64,000 bases of DNA, taken from NCBI RefSeq assembly GCF_001314225.1, contig NZ_CP012697.1, positions 434,001 to 498,000 of the forward strand. The letters run 5' to 3'. A model generated the notes under the pieces. It had not been told where the DNA came from, did no database searches, and worked only from the letters and a program-made list of their open reading frames with translations. Source of the DNA: Microbacterium sp. No. 7 (GTDB lineage: Bacteria; Actinomycetota; Actinomycetes; Actinomycetales; Microbacteriaceae). The translations under genes and the position numbers were made by a program. Positions 7,517 to 16,177 of this stretch are shown piece by piece (position 1 is the stretch's first letter; each line of letters opens with the position of its first letter).

Positions 7517-8139
7517 GCGCCCGCAAGACCGTCTTCCGCGTCAACCTCATCCCGCGCTCCGAGCGCGACCGGCGCAAGCGCGCCCGCGCGGTGCGGCTGT
7601 GGTCGACGCTCGCGATCGCCGCGACCGTGCTGTCGATCGGCCTCGTCGGCGGCGCCTGGTACCTGTCGCACGTCGCCGACCAGCGCCTCGACGAGGAGCA
7701 GGCGCTCACCGGCAAGCTCTCCGAGGGGCTGCAGCAGTACCACGACGTGAGCGGCGCCCTCGGCATCCGCGACGCGCTCAGCGCGATGCGCGTCGCCGCG
7801 ATGGGCTCCGACACGGCCTGGGGCACGGTCGTCCAGCGCATCGGCGCGGTGCTGCCCGAGGACACGAGCATCAGCGGCTTCTCGCTCACGGCGGGCGCGA
7901 CGCCCGCCGACGGCGTCGCGCCGCAGGATGCCGCGGGCCAGTCGGGCACCATCGAGCTGCGCGCCCCGCGGTCGATCGACCTCGTGTCGGTCGCGCGGGC
8001 CGTGCGCGGCGCCGAGGGCGTGCGCAGCGTCGACGCGCGCAGCATGGAGGACCGTGGCGACGGCACGTTCCGGGCCGCGCTCACGATCGAGTACGACCAG
8101 ACGGTGTACACGGGCGCCTTCGCAGGGGAGGCACGATGA
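7513..8139 (+). CDS. pilN: Type IV pilus assembly protein PilN
   Basis: 208 residues with the PilN layout: a short basic cytoplasmic tail carrying VNLIPRSERDRRKR (the PilM-binding motif INLLP-like), one membrane helix at about residues 32-53, and an extracytoplasmic domain. Low sequence conservation is normal in this family; the identification rests on the motif and on position between pilM and pilO. Start and stop both overlap neighbours by 4 nt. Confidence 0.85.
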   Translation: MSARKTVFRVNLIPRSERDRRKRARAVRLWSTLAIAATVLSIGLVGGAWYLSHVADQRLDEEQALTGKLSEGLQQYHDVSGALGIRDALSAMRVAAMGSDTAWGTVVQRIGAVLPEDTSISGFSLTAGATPADGVAPQDAAGQSGTIELRAPRSIDLVSVARAVRGAEGVRSVDARSMEDRGDGTFRAALTIEYDQTVYTGAFAGEAR

Positions 8140-8750
8140 ACCGGCTGACCCACCGCGGCATCACGCTCATCGGCGCCGTCGGCGTCATCGCCATCCTGAT
8201 CATCGGCGTGCTCGTCGCGCTGCCGCTGTATCTGAGATCGGTGTCGACGCAGGCGCAGGCCGACCAGATCGTCGCGACCAACGGCCTGCAGCAGACGCAG
8301 CTCGACCTGCTCGACCGCGAGAGCCAGCGCATGGCCGAGCTCGCGGAGGAGGTCGCGGCCCTGCGCGCGCAGATCCCCGACGCGCCCGAACGCGACCAGG
8401 TGATCGAGCGCATCGTCACCGCCGCCGAGGTCGCCGGCGTCGCCGTGAAGAGCGTGCAGTTCAGCGACGCCCTGCCGTTCGTCGAGCGCACGCAAGAGGT
8501 CGTGGATGCCGCGGGCGCGCAGGCCGCGGCATCCGGCGGCGACCTGCCCGCCCAGCGACAGATCCAGGTGACGACGCGCGTCGAGGGACCGGGCGCGGGC
8601 GGGTTCGGCGTCTTCCTCGACACCCTGCGCTCCGGTCCGCGCCTGGCGGCCGTCACCTCGGTGCTCGCCGAGGAGATCTCGGGCGACAACGGCCTCGGCA
8701 TGATCGTCACCTTCCTGGTGTTCGTCGACGTCACCGGGGTGGCGGGATGA
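8136..8750 (+). CDS. pilO: Type IV pilus assembly protein PilO
   Basis: 204 residues: short cytoplasmic N-terminus, one membrane helix (GITLIGAVGVIAILIIGVLVALPLYL), a coiled-coil stretch (about residues 40-85) and a small alpha/beta domain. This matches PilO, the PilN partner. Identification is mainly by architecture and gene order. ATGA overlaps on both sides show tight coupling with pilN and pilT. Confidence 0.83.
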   Translation: MNRLTHRGITLIGAVGVIAILIIGVLVALPLYLRSVSTQAQADQIVATNGLQQTQLDLLDRESQRMAELAEEVAALRAQIPDAPERDQVIERIVTAAEVAGVAVKSVQFSDALPFVERTQEVVDAAGAQAAASGGDLPAQRQIQVTTRVEGPGAGGFGVFLDTLRSGPRLAAVTSVLAEEISGDNGLGMIVTFLVFVDVTGVAG

Positions 8751-9877
8751 GCAGGCCGCCCGAGCTCGACGAGCTGCTGCAGGCGGCCGTCGAACGGCGC
8801 GCCTCCGACATCCACCTCACGGCGGGCCTTCCGCCCGTCGTGCGCATCGACGGGGCGCTCACCGCCCTGGACGGATACGAGGACGAGCTCGACGCGGACT
8901 GGGTGGGCGAGGCCGTGCTCGGCACGATGAGCCGCCGGCACCGCGGTCACTTCGAGGAGACGAGCGAGGTCGACTTCTCGTACGCCATCGCGGGCGGCGT
9001 GCGGTTCCGCGTGAACGCCTACCTGCAGCGCACGGGCGTCGCGGCGGCGTTCCGCCTCATCCCCGCGACCGCGCCGACGCTCGAGCAGTACCGCATCCCC
9101 GAGATCGCGCGCGACCTGGCGCTGCGGCCGAGCGGGCTCGTGCTGATCACGGGCCCCACCGGCTCGGGCAAGTCGGCCACGCTGACGGCGATGGTCGACA
9201 TCATCAACAACGAGCGCGCGGCCCACGTCATCACGATCGAAGACCCCGTCGAGTACCTGCACACGAGCCGCAACTCCCTCATCCACCAGCGCGAGATCGG
9301 CGCCGACACCGCGTCGTTCGCCGACGCGCTGCGCTACGTGCTGCGGCAGGACCCCGACGTCATCCTGCTCGGCGAGCTGCGCGACATCGAGTCGATCACG
9401 GTCGCGCTGTCAGCCGCCGAGACCGGGCAGCTCGTGCTCGCGACCCTGCACACGCAGAGCGCCGCGAGCACCATAAACCGCATCGTCGACGTGTTCTCGG
9501 CCGACCGTCAGCAGCAGGTGCGCGCGCAGCTCGCCGACACGCTGCGCGGCGTCATCAGCCAGCGGCTCATCCCGCGCGCCACGGGACGCGGGCGCGTGCT
9601 CGCGACCGAGGTGCTCATCCAGACGCACGCGATCTCGAACCTCATCCGCGAGGGCCAGGTGCAGCAGCTCTACTCCGTGCTGTACGCGGGGTCCGACGCG
9701 GGCATGCACACGATGGACCAGAGCCTGCGCACCCTCATCGCCGCCGGCGAGGTCGAGTACGGCGTCGCCCGCAGCTTCGTCACCGACCCGAAGGCGCTCG
9801 ACGACGTGCGCGTCGTCGACAGCGACCTCAACGCCGAGACCTGGACCCGCCGCCCGCAGACCCGCTGGGGAGCATGA
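8747..9877 (+). CDS. pilT: Type IV pilus retraction ATPase PilT
   Basis: 376 residues, a hexameric cytoplasmic motor that depolymerises the pilus. Walker A GPTGSGKS is at residues 136-143; the Asp box TIEDPVEY, the Walker B region DPDVILLGELRD and the His box TLHTQSA follow in order. The C-terminal AISNLIREGQ motif is typical of PilT and absent from PilB. With PilB encoded nearby, both extension and retraction are expected, supporting twitching or DNA uptake. Coupled to pilO and pilC by ATGA overlaps. Confidence 0.95.
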   Translation: MSRPPELDELLQAAVERRASDIHLTAGLPPVVRIDGALTALDGYEDELDADWVGEAVLGTMSRRHRGHFEETSEVDFSYAIAGGVRFRVNAYLQRTGVAAAFRLIPATAPTLEQYRIPEIARDLALRPSGLVLITGPTGSGKSATLTAMVDIINNERAAHVITIEDPVEYLHTSRNSLIHQREIGADTASFADALRYVLRQDPDVILLGELRDIESITVALSAAETGQLVLATLHTQSAASTINRIVDVFSADRQQQVRAQLADTLRGVISQRLIPRATGRGRVLATEVLIQTHAISNLIREGQVQQLYSVLYAGSDAGMHTMDQSLRTLIAAGEVEYGVARSFVTDPKALDDVRVVDSDLNAETWTRRPQTRWGA

Positions 9878-11115
9878 GCATGGCCACCACCGAGAGCTAC
9901 TCCTACCGTGCCGCGACGCCCGGCTCGGGGCAGATCGTCAAAGGCACGATGGATGCCGCGAGCGAGGCGGCCGTCGTCGGCCGCATCCGTCAGCAGGGGC
10001 TCGTCCCCATCGAGGTGCGCGCCGTGCCCAAGACGGGGCTGCGCCGCGAGATCAAGCTCGGCCGGCAGCGCCGCGTGCCGTCGTCGGCGCTGGCGCTGTT
10101 CGCGCGGCAGGCGTCGAGCCTCGTCGGCGCGGGGCTTCCGCTCATGCGCGTGCTCGGCATCCTCATCGAGCAGACGAGCGACAAGACGCTGCGCCAGGCG
10201 CTCGAGGCCGTGCGCGCCGACGTCGAGGCCGGCGCCGCGTTCTCGGCCGCGATGGCGAAGCACGACCACGCCTTTCCGCCGCTGCTCGTGAGCCTCGTGC
10301 GCGTGGGCGAGACCGGCGGCTTCTTCGACCAGTCGCTCGCGTCGGCGGCGACCCTGTACCAGGCCGACGCCGAGCTGCGCGACAAGGTGCGCGCCGCGAC
10401 GACGTACCCGATGGTCGTGCTCGCCGTCGCGCTGCTCGCCGTGATCGCGATGGTCACGTTCGTCGTGCCCGTGTTCGAGGGCATGTTCGCCTCGCTCGGC
10501 GGCGAGCTGCCGCTGCCCACCCGCATCCTCGTCGTGCTGTCGAACAACATGGTGTGGATCCTGCCGCTGCTCATCGCGCTCGTCGTGGTCGGCGGCGCGT
10601 GGTGGGTCGCCAACCGGCACGCGCCGCGCGTGCGCCGCATCGTCGACCCGCTCACGCTCAGACTGCCGCTCGTCGGCCCGCTGCTGACGAAGATCGCCGT
10701 CGCACGGTTCGCCCGCAACCTGTCGATGATGATCTCGGCCGGCGTGCCGCTGCTCGGCGCGCTGGAGACGGTGAGCAAGGCCGCCGACAACGTCGCGATC
10801 GACGACGCGCTGCGCGCCGTGCGCGACTCCGTGCGGGCGGGGAAGTCGTTCGCGGCGCCCCTCGCGGCATCCGGGATCTTTCCGCCCATGGTGTCGCAGA
10901 TGGTGGCGGTCGGCGAGGAGTCGGGCACGCTCGCCGAGATGCTGGAGTCGGTCGCGGAGTTCTACGAGGCCGAGGCGAAGAGCCAGACCGAGCAGCTCAC
11001 CTCGGTCATCGAGCCGGCGCTCATCGTGATCCTCGGCGTGCTCATCGGCGGCATGGTCATCGCCCTGTACATGCCGATCTTCGGCATCTACGGCCAGCTG
11101 AACCAGGCGGGGTAG
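9874..11115 (+). CDS. pilC: Type IV pilus platform protein PilC
   Basis: 413 residues, polytopic inner-membrane protein on which the motor ATPases act. Two T2SS-F domains are visible (about residues 75-200 and 280-400), each with the conserved hydrophobic helix pair and VGE(T/E)(S/G)G motif (LVRVGETGGFFD, MVAVGEESGTLAE). ATG 9874 overlaps the pilT stop; a second ATG at 9880 is possible. It is the last gene of the plus-strand pilus operon. Confidence 0.94.
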   Translation: MSMATTESYSYRAATPGSGQIVKGTMDAASEAAVVGRIRQQGLVPIEVRAVPKTGLRREIKLGRQRRVPSSALALFARQASSLVGAGLPLMRVLGILIEQTSDKTLRQALEAVRADVEAGAAFSAAMAKHDHAFPPLLVSLVRVGETGGFFDQSLASAATLYQADAELRDKVRAATTYPMVVLAVALLAVIAMVTFVVPVFEGMFASLGGELPLPTRILVVLSNNMVWILPLLIALVVVGGAWWVANRHAPRVRRIVDPLTLRLPLVGPLLTKIAVARFARNLSMMISAGVPLLGALETVSKAADNVAIDDALRAVRDSVRAGKSFAAPLAASGIFPPMVSQMVAVGEESGTLAEMLESVAEFYEAEAKSQTEQLTSVIEPALIVILGVLIGGMVIALYMPIFGIYGQLNQAG

Positions 11116-11156
11116 GTAGGGCGGGCGCCGGTCGGTGCGGCGCCGGTCGGTGCGCG

Positions 11157-11273
<117 letters not shown>

Positions 11274-11301
11274 GGTGGGCGTGAGGAGCCGGCACCGGAC
11301 C

Positions 11302-12966
11302 TCACACCGTGACGCGGAGGACCTCTTCGACGGAGGTGAGGCCCGCGGCGACCTTGTGCCAGCCGTCGGTGCGCAGCGGGATCATGCCCTCGTCGAGCGC
11401 GCGCTGGCGCAGCACCGAGCTGGGCACGCCGCGCAGCGCCTCGTGCTCGATCTGCTCGGTCACCGGCATGACCTCGTGCAGCGCGAGGCGGCCGCGGTAA
11501 CCGGTGCCCGCGCACGACGGGCATCCCACGGGGCGGAACACCGTCGGCTCGGTCCACAGGCCGGTCGGGAAGCCGACGCCCGCGAGCACCTCGTCGCGGT
11601 CGGGCAGCGGCTCGCGGCACGCCGTGCACAGCCGGCGGGTGAGCCGCTGGCCCACGACCGCCGTGAGCGCGGAGCCGACGAGGTAGGGCTCCGCGCCGAT
11701 CTCGATCAGTCGCGTGAGGGCGCTCGGCGCGTCGTTGGTGTGCAGCGTCGAGAACACGAGGTGGCCTGTGAGCGCCGCCTCGATCGAGGTGATCGCGGTC
11801 TCGTGGTCGCGGATCTCGCCGACGAGGATGATGTCGGGGTCGATGCGCAGGATCGACCGCAGCGCCGACGCGAACGTCAGGCCCGCCCGCGGATTGACCT
11901 GCACCTGGTTGATGCCCGCGACGCGGTACTCCACGGGGTCCTCGACGGTCACGACGCTCACCTCGGGGCGGGCGATCGCGTCGAGCGCGGCGTACAGGGT
12001 CGTCGACTTGCCCGAACCGGTCGGTCCGGTCGCCAGCACCATGCCGTACGGCCGTGCGATCGCCTCCTCGAGCCGCGCGCGGCTCTGCACCGACAGCTCC
12101 AGCTCGTCGAGCCCGATGCGCTGACCCGACGTGTCGAGGATGCGCATGGTGATCTTCTCGCCCCACACGGTCGGCAGGGTCGCCACGCGCAGGTCGACCG
12201 TGCGGCCCTCGTGCGGCACCGACATGCGGCCGTCCTGCGGCCGGCGCCGGTCGGCGATGTCGATGGACGCCATGATCTTGAGGCGCGAGATCACGCCGTC
12301 CTGGATCGAGCGATCCGCCCGCTGCATCTCGTGCAGCACGCCGTCGATGCGGTACCGCACCGTGAGGTCGCGCTCGCCGGGCTCGACGTGGATGTCGCTC
12401 GCGCGGTCGGTGATCGCCTGCGAGATCAGCAGGTTCACGAAGCGCACGACGGGGGCGCCGGCGTCGTCGCCCTCGAGGCCGTCGGCCGCCGCGAGCCCCG
12501 CGATGTCGGCGGCCTCGCCCATCGTCGACGAGAGCTCGCTGATCTCCTCGTCGGAGCGCACGTGCCGCGCGAACGCGAAGCGCAGCGCCGTCGGCGTGGT
12601 GATCTCGGGGGCGACGACGAGGCCCGTGAGGCTCGCCACGTCGTCGATCGCGCGCAGGTCGGTGGGGTCGATCATCGCGACGACCAGCCGGTTCCGCTCG
12701 CGGCGCACGGGCACGAGGCGGTGCCGGCGGCACAGCGCGCCCGGCACGAGGGCCACCGCGTCGGGATCGATGACGGCCTTCATCAGGTCGATGTGCGGAT
12801 GCCCCGTGTGCACGGCGGTCGCGTGCGCCGCCTGCTCCTCGGTGATGCGCTGGCTCGCGAGCAGCGCGTCGAGGGCGTCGCGGTCGCTGAGGTGCGGTGC
12901 CGTCGCACCGGCCTCATCGTCCGTCAGAACGCCGAGGGAGACCAGGGTGTCGACGATGTTCCTCAC
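11302..12966 (-). CDS. pilB: Type IV pilus extension ATPase PilB (GspE family)
   Basis: 554 residues. An N-terminal MshEN/GspE-N domain (about 30-145) precedes the ATPase core: Walker A GPTGSGKS at 314-321, Asp box TVEDPVEY, Walker B RIDPDIILVGEIRD, His box TLHTNDA. The four-Cys zinc site (CTAC...CPSC) near residue 450-480 distinguishes PilB/GspE from PilT. It powers pilus polymerisation. Unusually it is convergent with the rest of the pilus genes, so it must have its own promoter: a TAGACT -10 lies about 30 nt upstream of its GTG start. Confidence 0.94.
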   Translation of the reverse strand: MRNIVDTLVSLGVLTDDEAGATAPHLSDRDALDALLASQRITEEQAAHATAVHTGHPHIDLMKAVIDPDAVALVPGALCRRHRLVPVRRERNRLVVAMIDPTDLRAIDDVASLTGLVVAPEITTPTALRFAFARHVRSDEEISELSSTMGEAADIAGLAAADGLEGDDAGAPVVRFVNLLISQAITDRASDIHVEPGERDLTVRYRIDGVLHEMQRADRSIQDGVISRLKIMASIDIADRRRPQDGRMSVPHEGRTVDLRVATLPTVWGEKITMRILDTSGQRIGLDELELSVQSRARLEEAIARPYGMVLATGPTGSGKSTTLYAALDAIARPEVSVVTVEDPVEYRVAGINQVQVNPRAGLTFASALRSILRIDPDIILVGEIRDHETAITSIEAALTGHLVFSTLHTNDAPSALTRLIEIGAEPYLVGSALTAVVGQRLTRRLCTACREPLPDRDEVLAGVGFPTGLWTEPTVFRPVGCPSCAGTGYRGRLALHEVMPVTEQIEHEALRGVPSSVLRQRALDEGMIPLRTDGWHKVAAGLTSVEEVLRVTV

Positions 12967-13025
12967 GACGGTCCTTTCGCGCGCAGCTTTCTCAGTCTAT
13001 GGGCGGGTGGTCTCCGCGCCGTCCG

Positions 13026-13223
13026 TCAGCCCGTGCGGCCGGCGAGGGCCGCCGCGGCCGCGAGAAGCCGGTGCAGCGCGGCGAAGAAGCCGGGGGCGAA
13101 GCGGTGTTCGGCGAGGGGATCCGTGCCGGCCTCGCCGGTGCCGGCATCCGCCTCGGCGTGCGCGATCGACGGCACGGATGTCGTCGCCAGCGCGACCGTG
13201 ATCGCCATGATCCGTGCGCTCAT
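13026..13223 (-). CDS. Small secreted protein of unknown function
   Basis: 65 residues. The first 23 look like a Sec signal peptide with a cleavage site after IAHA; the mature part is Glu/Ala/Gly rich and ends in an amphipathic Leu/Ala helix. ATG 13223 has GGGGGA 5 nt upstream, which supports translation. It lies upstream of pilB on the same strand, 59 bp away, so it could be co-transcribed with it. No family is recognised. Confidence 0.5.
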   Translation of the reverse strand: MSARIMAITVALATTSVPSIAHAEADAGTGEAGTDPLAEHRFAPGFFAALHRLLAAAAALAGRTG

Positions 13224-13346
13224 GTCATTCCCCCGGAGTCAGCCTCTCACCGGGGACGTCCTCGGGTCAATCACGCGGCCCGTGCCGCGGCTGCGGCATC
13301 CGTCGGCCGCCCAGATGCTCGGAGCGACGCGCTCGACGGCGAGGCG

Positions 13347-13646
13347 TCAGCGTCGCTCGAGATGTGACCAGTCCTGGGCGCCGTGGAGGACGGCGACCAC
13401 CTCGATCAGGCCGACGTCCTCGAACACCCGATACCAAAGGTGGTAGGGGAACACCTCGGTCTTCATGTTCCGAAGCTCCCGGTAGACGAACCGCGGCAGG
13501 AGGGGGCGTTCTCGGATCGCCTCGACGGTCGTGTCGAACGTTGCGATGAATCGCTCGACCTCGTGCGGCGCCTCGGCGAGATACCAGTCGATGGCGCGGT
13601 CGTACTCCTCGTGTGCGCTCCGGGTGAAGACCAGCCGGAAGGTCAC
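13347..13646 (-). CDS. ParE/RelE-family toxin
   Basis: 99 residues from a GTG at 13646. The sequence (LVFTRSAHEEYDRAIDWYLAEAP... FRYVYREL-like segment, then YHLWYRVFEDVGLIEVVAVLHGAQDW) has the ParE/RelE fold pattern: N-terminal helical hairpin, then a beta sheet with the conserved Tyr-Arg before the final strand. Such toxins act on gyrase (ParE) or ribosome-bound mRNA (RelE); which one cannot be told. The GTG overlaps the stop of the upstream antitoxin gene by 4 nt (GTGA). Confidence 0.85.
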   Translation of the reverse strand: MTFRLVFTRSAHEEYDRAIDWYLAEAPHEVERFIATFDTTVEAIRERPLLPRFVYRELRNMKTEVFPYHLWYRVFEDVGLIEVVAVLHGAQDWSHLERR

Positions 13647-13873
13647 GCGGTCTTCTTCGCCGTGGCGACCTTCGTTCGCGCGCGATCCCGTACGACCTCC
13701 CACGGGACGGCATCCCCCGGGTGAGCGTCAGCCTCGGCGATCCGGGCATCCAGCAGTGCGGCGAGCCGCGGAGCCACCTCGGCGGGCAGCGACTGGTCGA
13801 TCGCGTCACGGAGCTCGCGGCGTGCTTCCGCATCGAGCCGCAGCACCCGCTCCAGCAGATCGTGGTCAACCAT
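13643..13873 (-). CDS. Antitoxin, addiction-module component family
   Basis: 76 residues: a helical N-terminus (LLERVLRLDAEARRELRDAIDQSLP) and a C-terminus ending in PWEVVRDRARTKVATAKK. This resembles the short antitoxins of the addiction-module component family (PF09720-like), normally encoded directly before ParE/RelE toxins as here. ATG 13873 is taken; ATG 13894 would add seven residues without a better ribosome site. It probably neutralises the toxin and represses the pair. Confidence 0.78.
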   Translation of the reverse strand: MVDHDLLERVLRLDAEARRELRDAIDQSLPAEVAPRLAALLDARIAEADAHPGDAVPWEVVRDRARTKVATAKKTA

Positions 13874-13954
13874 GCGCCCAGGATACCCGCCCATCCCGAC
13901 ATCGGGCAGGAGACGGTGCGCGATCGGCCGCGCACGGCGGCATCCTCCGGTCGG

Positions 13955-14578
13955 TCACGCGCTCAGCACGACGCGCTCGACGGCGTGGAGGACCCATCGG
14001 CGGTAGGCGTCGTGGTCGAGGCCGCTCTCCAGCACGAGCTGCGCGTACCCCTCGGGGGAGATGAGGAAGGAGATGGCGGCGGCCAGCTCGGCGTCGTCCC
14101 GCGGGCTGCGGCACAGGCCGCGCGTGCGCAGCTGGGCGATGAGCGCCGACATGTCCGCGCGCCGGTTGGCCTGCAGCGCCTCCAGCCGGGCACCCACGTC
14201 GGCGTCGCCGAGCGCGGCGTCGAGCAGGCGCGGCCAGAGTCGGGCGACGCGCGCGTTGCCGTCGGCGACGAACGCGATCCACGCGGTCATGAACGCGTCG
14301 TCGGGCAGCGCCAGCACCTCGTCGAGCACTGGGCGCTCGTGCAGGGGCCGGTCGTCGTCGGCGCCGGAGAAGGCGTGGCCGAAGGCCGAGAGCAGCAGGG
14401 CGGCCTTCGGCCCGTTCTGCTTGACGGTCTCGAGCGAGACGCCGGCCTCCTTCGCGATCTGCGCGAGCGACGTGCCGGAGTAGCCGCGCGCGCCGAAGAC
14501 GGCGACGGCCGCGTCGAGGATGCGCAGCCGCGTCTGGGCCGCCTGGGCTTCGCGGAGGGGCGAGACGTAACGGGACAT
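13955..14578 (-). CDS. TetR-family regulator
   Basis: 207 residues. The helix-turn-helix lies at about 18-60 (RLRILDAAVAVFGARGYSGTSLAQIAKEAGVSLETVKQNG), and the rest is a helical regulatory domain. ATG 14578 is preceded by GAGGAAAG. It is divergent from the glycosyltransferase gene at 14651, and 72 bp with two short dyads separate them, so it probably controls that gene. This arrangement, a TetR regulator opposite a macrolide-type glycosyltransferase, is seen in detoxification loci; the inducer is unknown. Confidence 0.88.
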   Translation of the reverse strand: MSRYVSPLREAQAAQTRLRILDAAVAVFGARGYSGTSLAQIAKEAGVSLETVKQNGPKAALLLSAFGHAFSGADDDRPLHERPVLDEVLALPDDAFMTAWIAFVADGNARVARLWPRLLDAALGDADVGARLEALQANRRADMSALIAQLRTRGLCRSPRDDAELAAAISFLISPEGYAQLVLESGLDHDAYRRWVLHAVERVVLSA

Positions 14579-14598
14579 TGACTTTCCTCATAGGGTAG

Positions 14599-14624
14599 TG
14601 AATACTTCAAAGGTGTTTTCAACA
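14599..14624. promoter_or_regulatory. Two short dyads between TetR and glycosyltransferase genes
   Basis: TGAATACTTCA (14599-14609) and TGTTTTCAACA (14614-14624) are 11-bp dyads with 3-bp centres, spaced 15 bp centre to centre, in an AT-rich gap. Candidate operator for the TetR regulator. Confidence 0.4.
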
Positions 14625-14650
14625 TCCTACATGTGGAAAGGCTGACCGCC

Positions 14651-15946
14651 ATGCTCTCGTTGCTCCTGTGCAGCACCCCCGTGCACGGCCACGTCACACC
14701 GCTGCTCTCCGTCGCGCGGGCGCTCGTGGCGGCGGGACACGACGTGCGCTTCCTCACCGGCATCCGCTACCGCGAGGCGGTCGAGGCCACGGGCGCCCGC
14801 TGGACGCCCCTGCCCGCGGACGCCGACTACGACGACCGTGACGTGGATGCCGCGTTCCCCGGCCGCGTCGGACGCACGGGTGCCGACGGCGCGAGCTGGG
14901 ACCTGCAGCACATCTTCCTCGCCCCCGCCCCGAGCCAGCTCCGCGCGGTCGACGCGCTGCTCGCGCAGCAGCCCGCCGACGTCGTGCTCGCCGAGGCGCT
15001 GTTCCTCGGCGCCATGCTGCTGCTGTGCCGCCCCGCCGCCGAGCGCCCGCCCGTCGTGAGCCTCGGCATCGTGCCGCTCGGGCTGCGCAGCCGCGACACG
15101 GCGCCGTTCGGCTTCGGCATCCCTCCGCTGCGCGGGCCGTTCGGCCGGCTGCGCAACGCCGTGCTCGGCTGGAGCGCCGAGCGGTTCGTCTTCGGCGAAC
15201 TGCACCGGGCCGCCGCCGCGATGGCGCTGGAGGCCACGGGCCGCCCGCTCGCGACGTTCGTCATGAACTACCCCGCCATCGCCGACGCGGTCGTGCAGTT
15301 CACGGTGCCCGAGTTCGAGTACCCGCGCAGCGACCTCGCCGTGCCGGTGCACTTCGTGGGGCCGGTGTCGTCGTCGCCGGCATCCGATGTCGTCCTGCCC
15401 GACTGGTGGGGCGACCTCGACAGCGGGCGCCCCGTCGTGCACGTGACGCAGGGCACCGTCGCCAACGGCGACCTCGAGGGGCTCGTGCTGCCCACGATGC
15501 GGGCCCTCGACGGCCACGACGTGCTCGTCGTGGCATCCACGGGAGGGCGGGAGATCCCCCCTCTCGCCCTCCCCTCCAACGCGCGGATCGCGCCCTACCT
15601 GCCGTACGACCGGCTGTTCCCGCGCCTCGCGGCCTTCGTCACGAACGGCGGATACGGCGGCGTGCACTTCTCGCTCACGCACGGCGTGCCGATCGTCGCC
15701 GCAGGCGACACCGAGGACAAGGCCGAGGTGTCGGCGCGCGTCGCCTGGAGCGGCGCCGGGCTGCGGCTCGCATCGCGCTCGGGACGCATCGAGCAGCGGG
15801 CGATCGCCGCCGCCGTGCATCGCGTGCTCGACGAGCCCTCGTTCCGCACCCGCGCTCGCCGCATCGGCGCGGCGATCGCCGCGGCGCCCGGCGCGCGCGG
15901 CCTCGACGACGTCGTGCGCGACCTCGCCGGCCGCCGCGTGCACTGA
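14651..15946 (+). CDS. UDP-glucuronosyltransferase-like (MGT/EryCIII-type) glycosyltransferase
   Basis: 431 residues, GT-B fold of family GT1. The N-terminal acceptor domain opens with LLLCSTPVHGHVTPLLSVARAL, and the C-terminal donor domain has VTNGGYGGVHFSLTHGVPIV, a degenerate form of the nucleotide-sugar motif (canonical xHxGxGT). These enzymes glycosylate small hydrophobic acceptors such as macrolides or plant phenolics. ATG 14651 behind GGAAAGG is chosen over GTG 14633. With no biosynthetic genes nearby, a detoxifying role is more likely than natural product assembly (inference). Confidence 0.88.
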   Translation: MLSLLLCSTPVHGHVTPLLSVARALVAAGHDVRFLTGIRYREAVEATGARWTPLPADADYDDRDVDAAFPGRVGRTGADGASWDLQHIFLAPAPSQLRAVDALLAQQPADVVLAEALFLGAMLLLCRPAAERPPVVSLGIVPLGLRSRDTAPFGFGIPPLRGPFGRLRNAVLGWSAERFVFGELHRAAAAMALEATGRPLATFVMNYPAIADAVVQFTVPEFEYPRSDLAVPVHFVGPVSSSPASDVVLPDWWGDLDSGRPVVHVTQGTVANGDLEGLVLPTMRALDGHDVLVVASTGGREIPPLALPSNARIAPYLPYDRLFPRLAAFVTNGGYGGVHFSLTHGVPIVAAGDTEDKAEVSARVAWSGAGLRLASRSGRIEQRAIAAAVHRVLDEPSFRTRARRIGAAIAAAPGARGLDDVVRDLAGRRVH

Positions 15947-15956
15947 CCCCGGCCCC

Positions 15957-16114
15957 GCGAGGGTGCTGGTTGTTTGCGCGGGGGTGCCAGTTGTTCTCGC
16001 GAGGGTGCTGGTTGGTTTCACGAGGGTGCTTTCGAAAGCACCCTCGCGAGGATCGAAAGCACCCTCGCGGGGATTGAGGGCACCCTCGGCGAGACAACTG
16101 GCACCCTCGCGGGG
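15957..16114. repeat. Local palindromic cluster C (CGAGGGTGC modules)
   Basis: Four modules GCGAGGGTGC(T/C) in direct orientation are followed by four in inverted orientation (GCACCCTCGC), centred on a 26-bp perfect palindrome at 16021-16046. Linkers such as TGGTTG/CAACTGG are repeated too. It fills the gap after the glycosyltransferase gene. Confidence 0.85.
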
Positions 16115-16140
16115 GTGTGGGGTGGGCACTGACCGAATAC

Positions 16141-16160
16141 CTACCTAGATAGATAGACAT
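16141..16160 (+). promoter_or_regulatory. AT-rich promoter region with TAGA repeats
   Basis: CTACCTAGATAGATAGACAT stands out from the GC-rich surroundings. CTACCTAGATAG is nearly self-complementary and could be an operator. It lies 18 bp upstream of the oxidoreductase ATG; GAACGAGG serves as ribosome site. Confidence 0.35.
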
Positions 16161-16177
16161 ATAGAGAACGAGGACCC

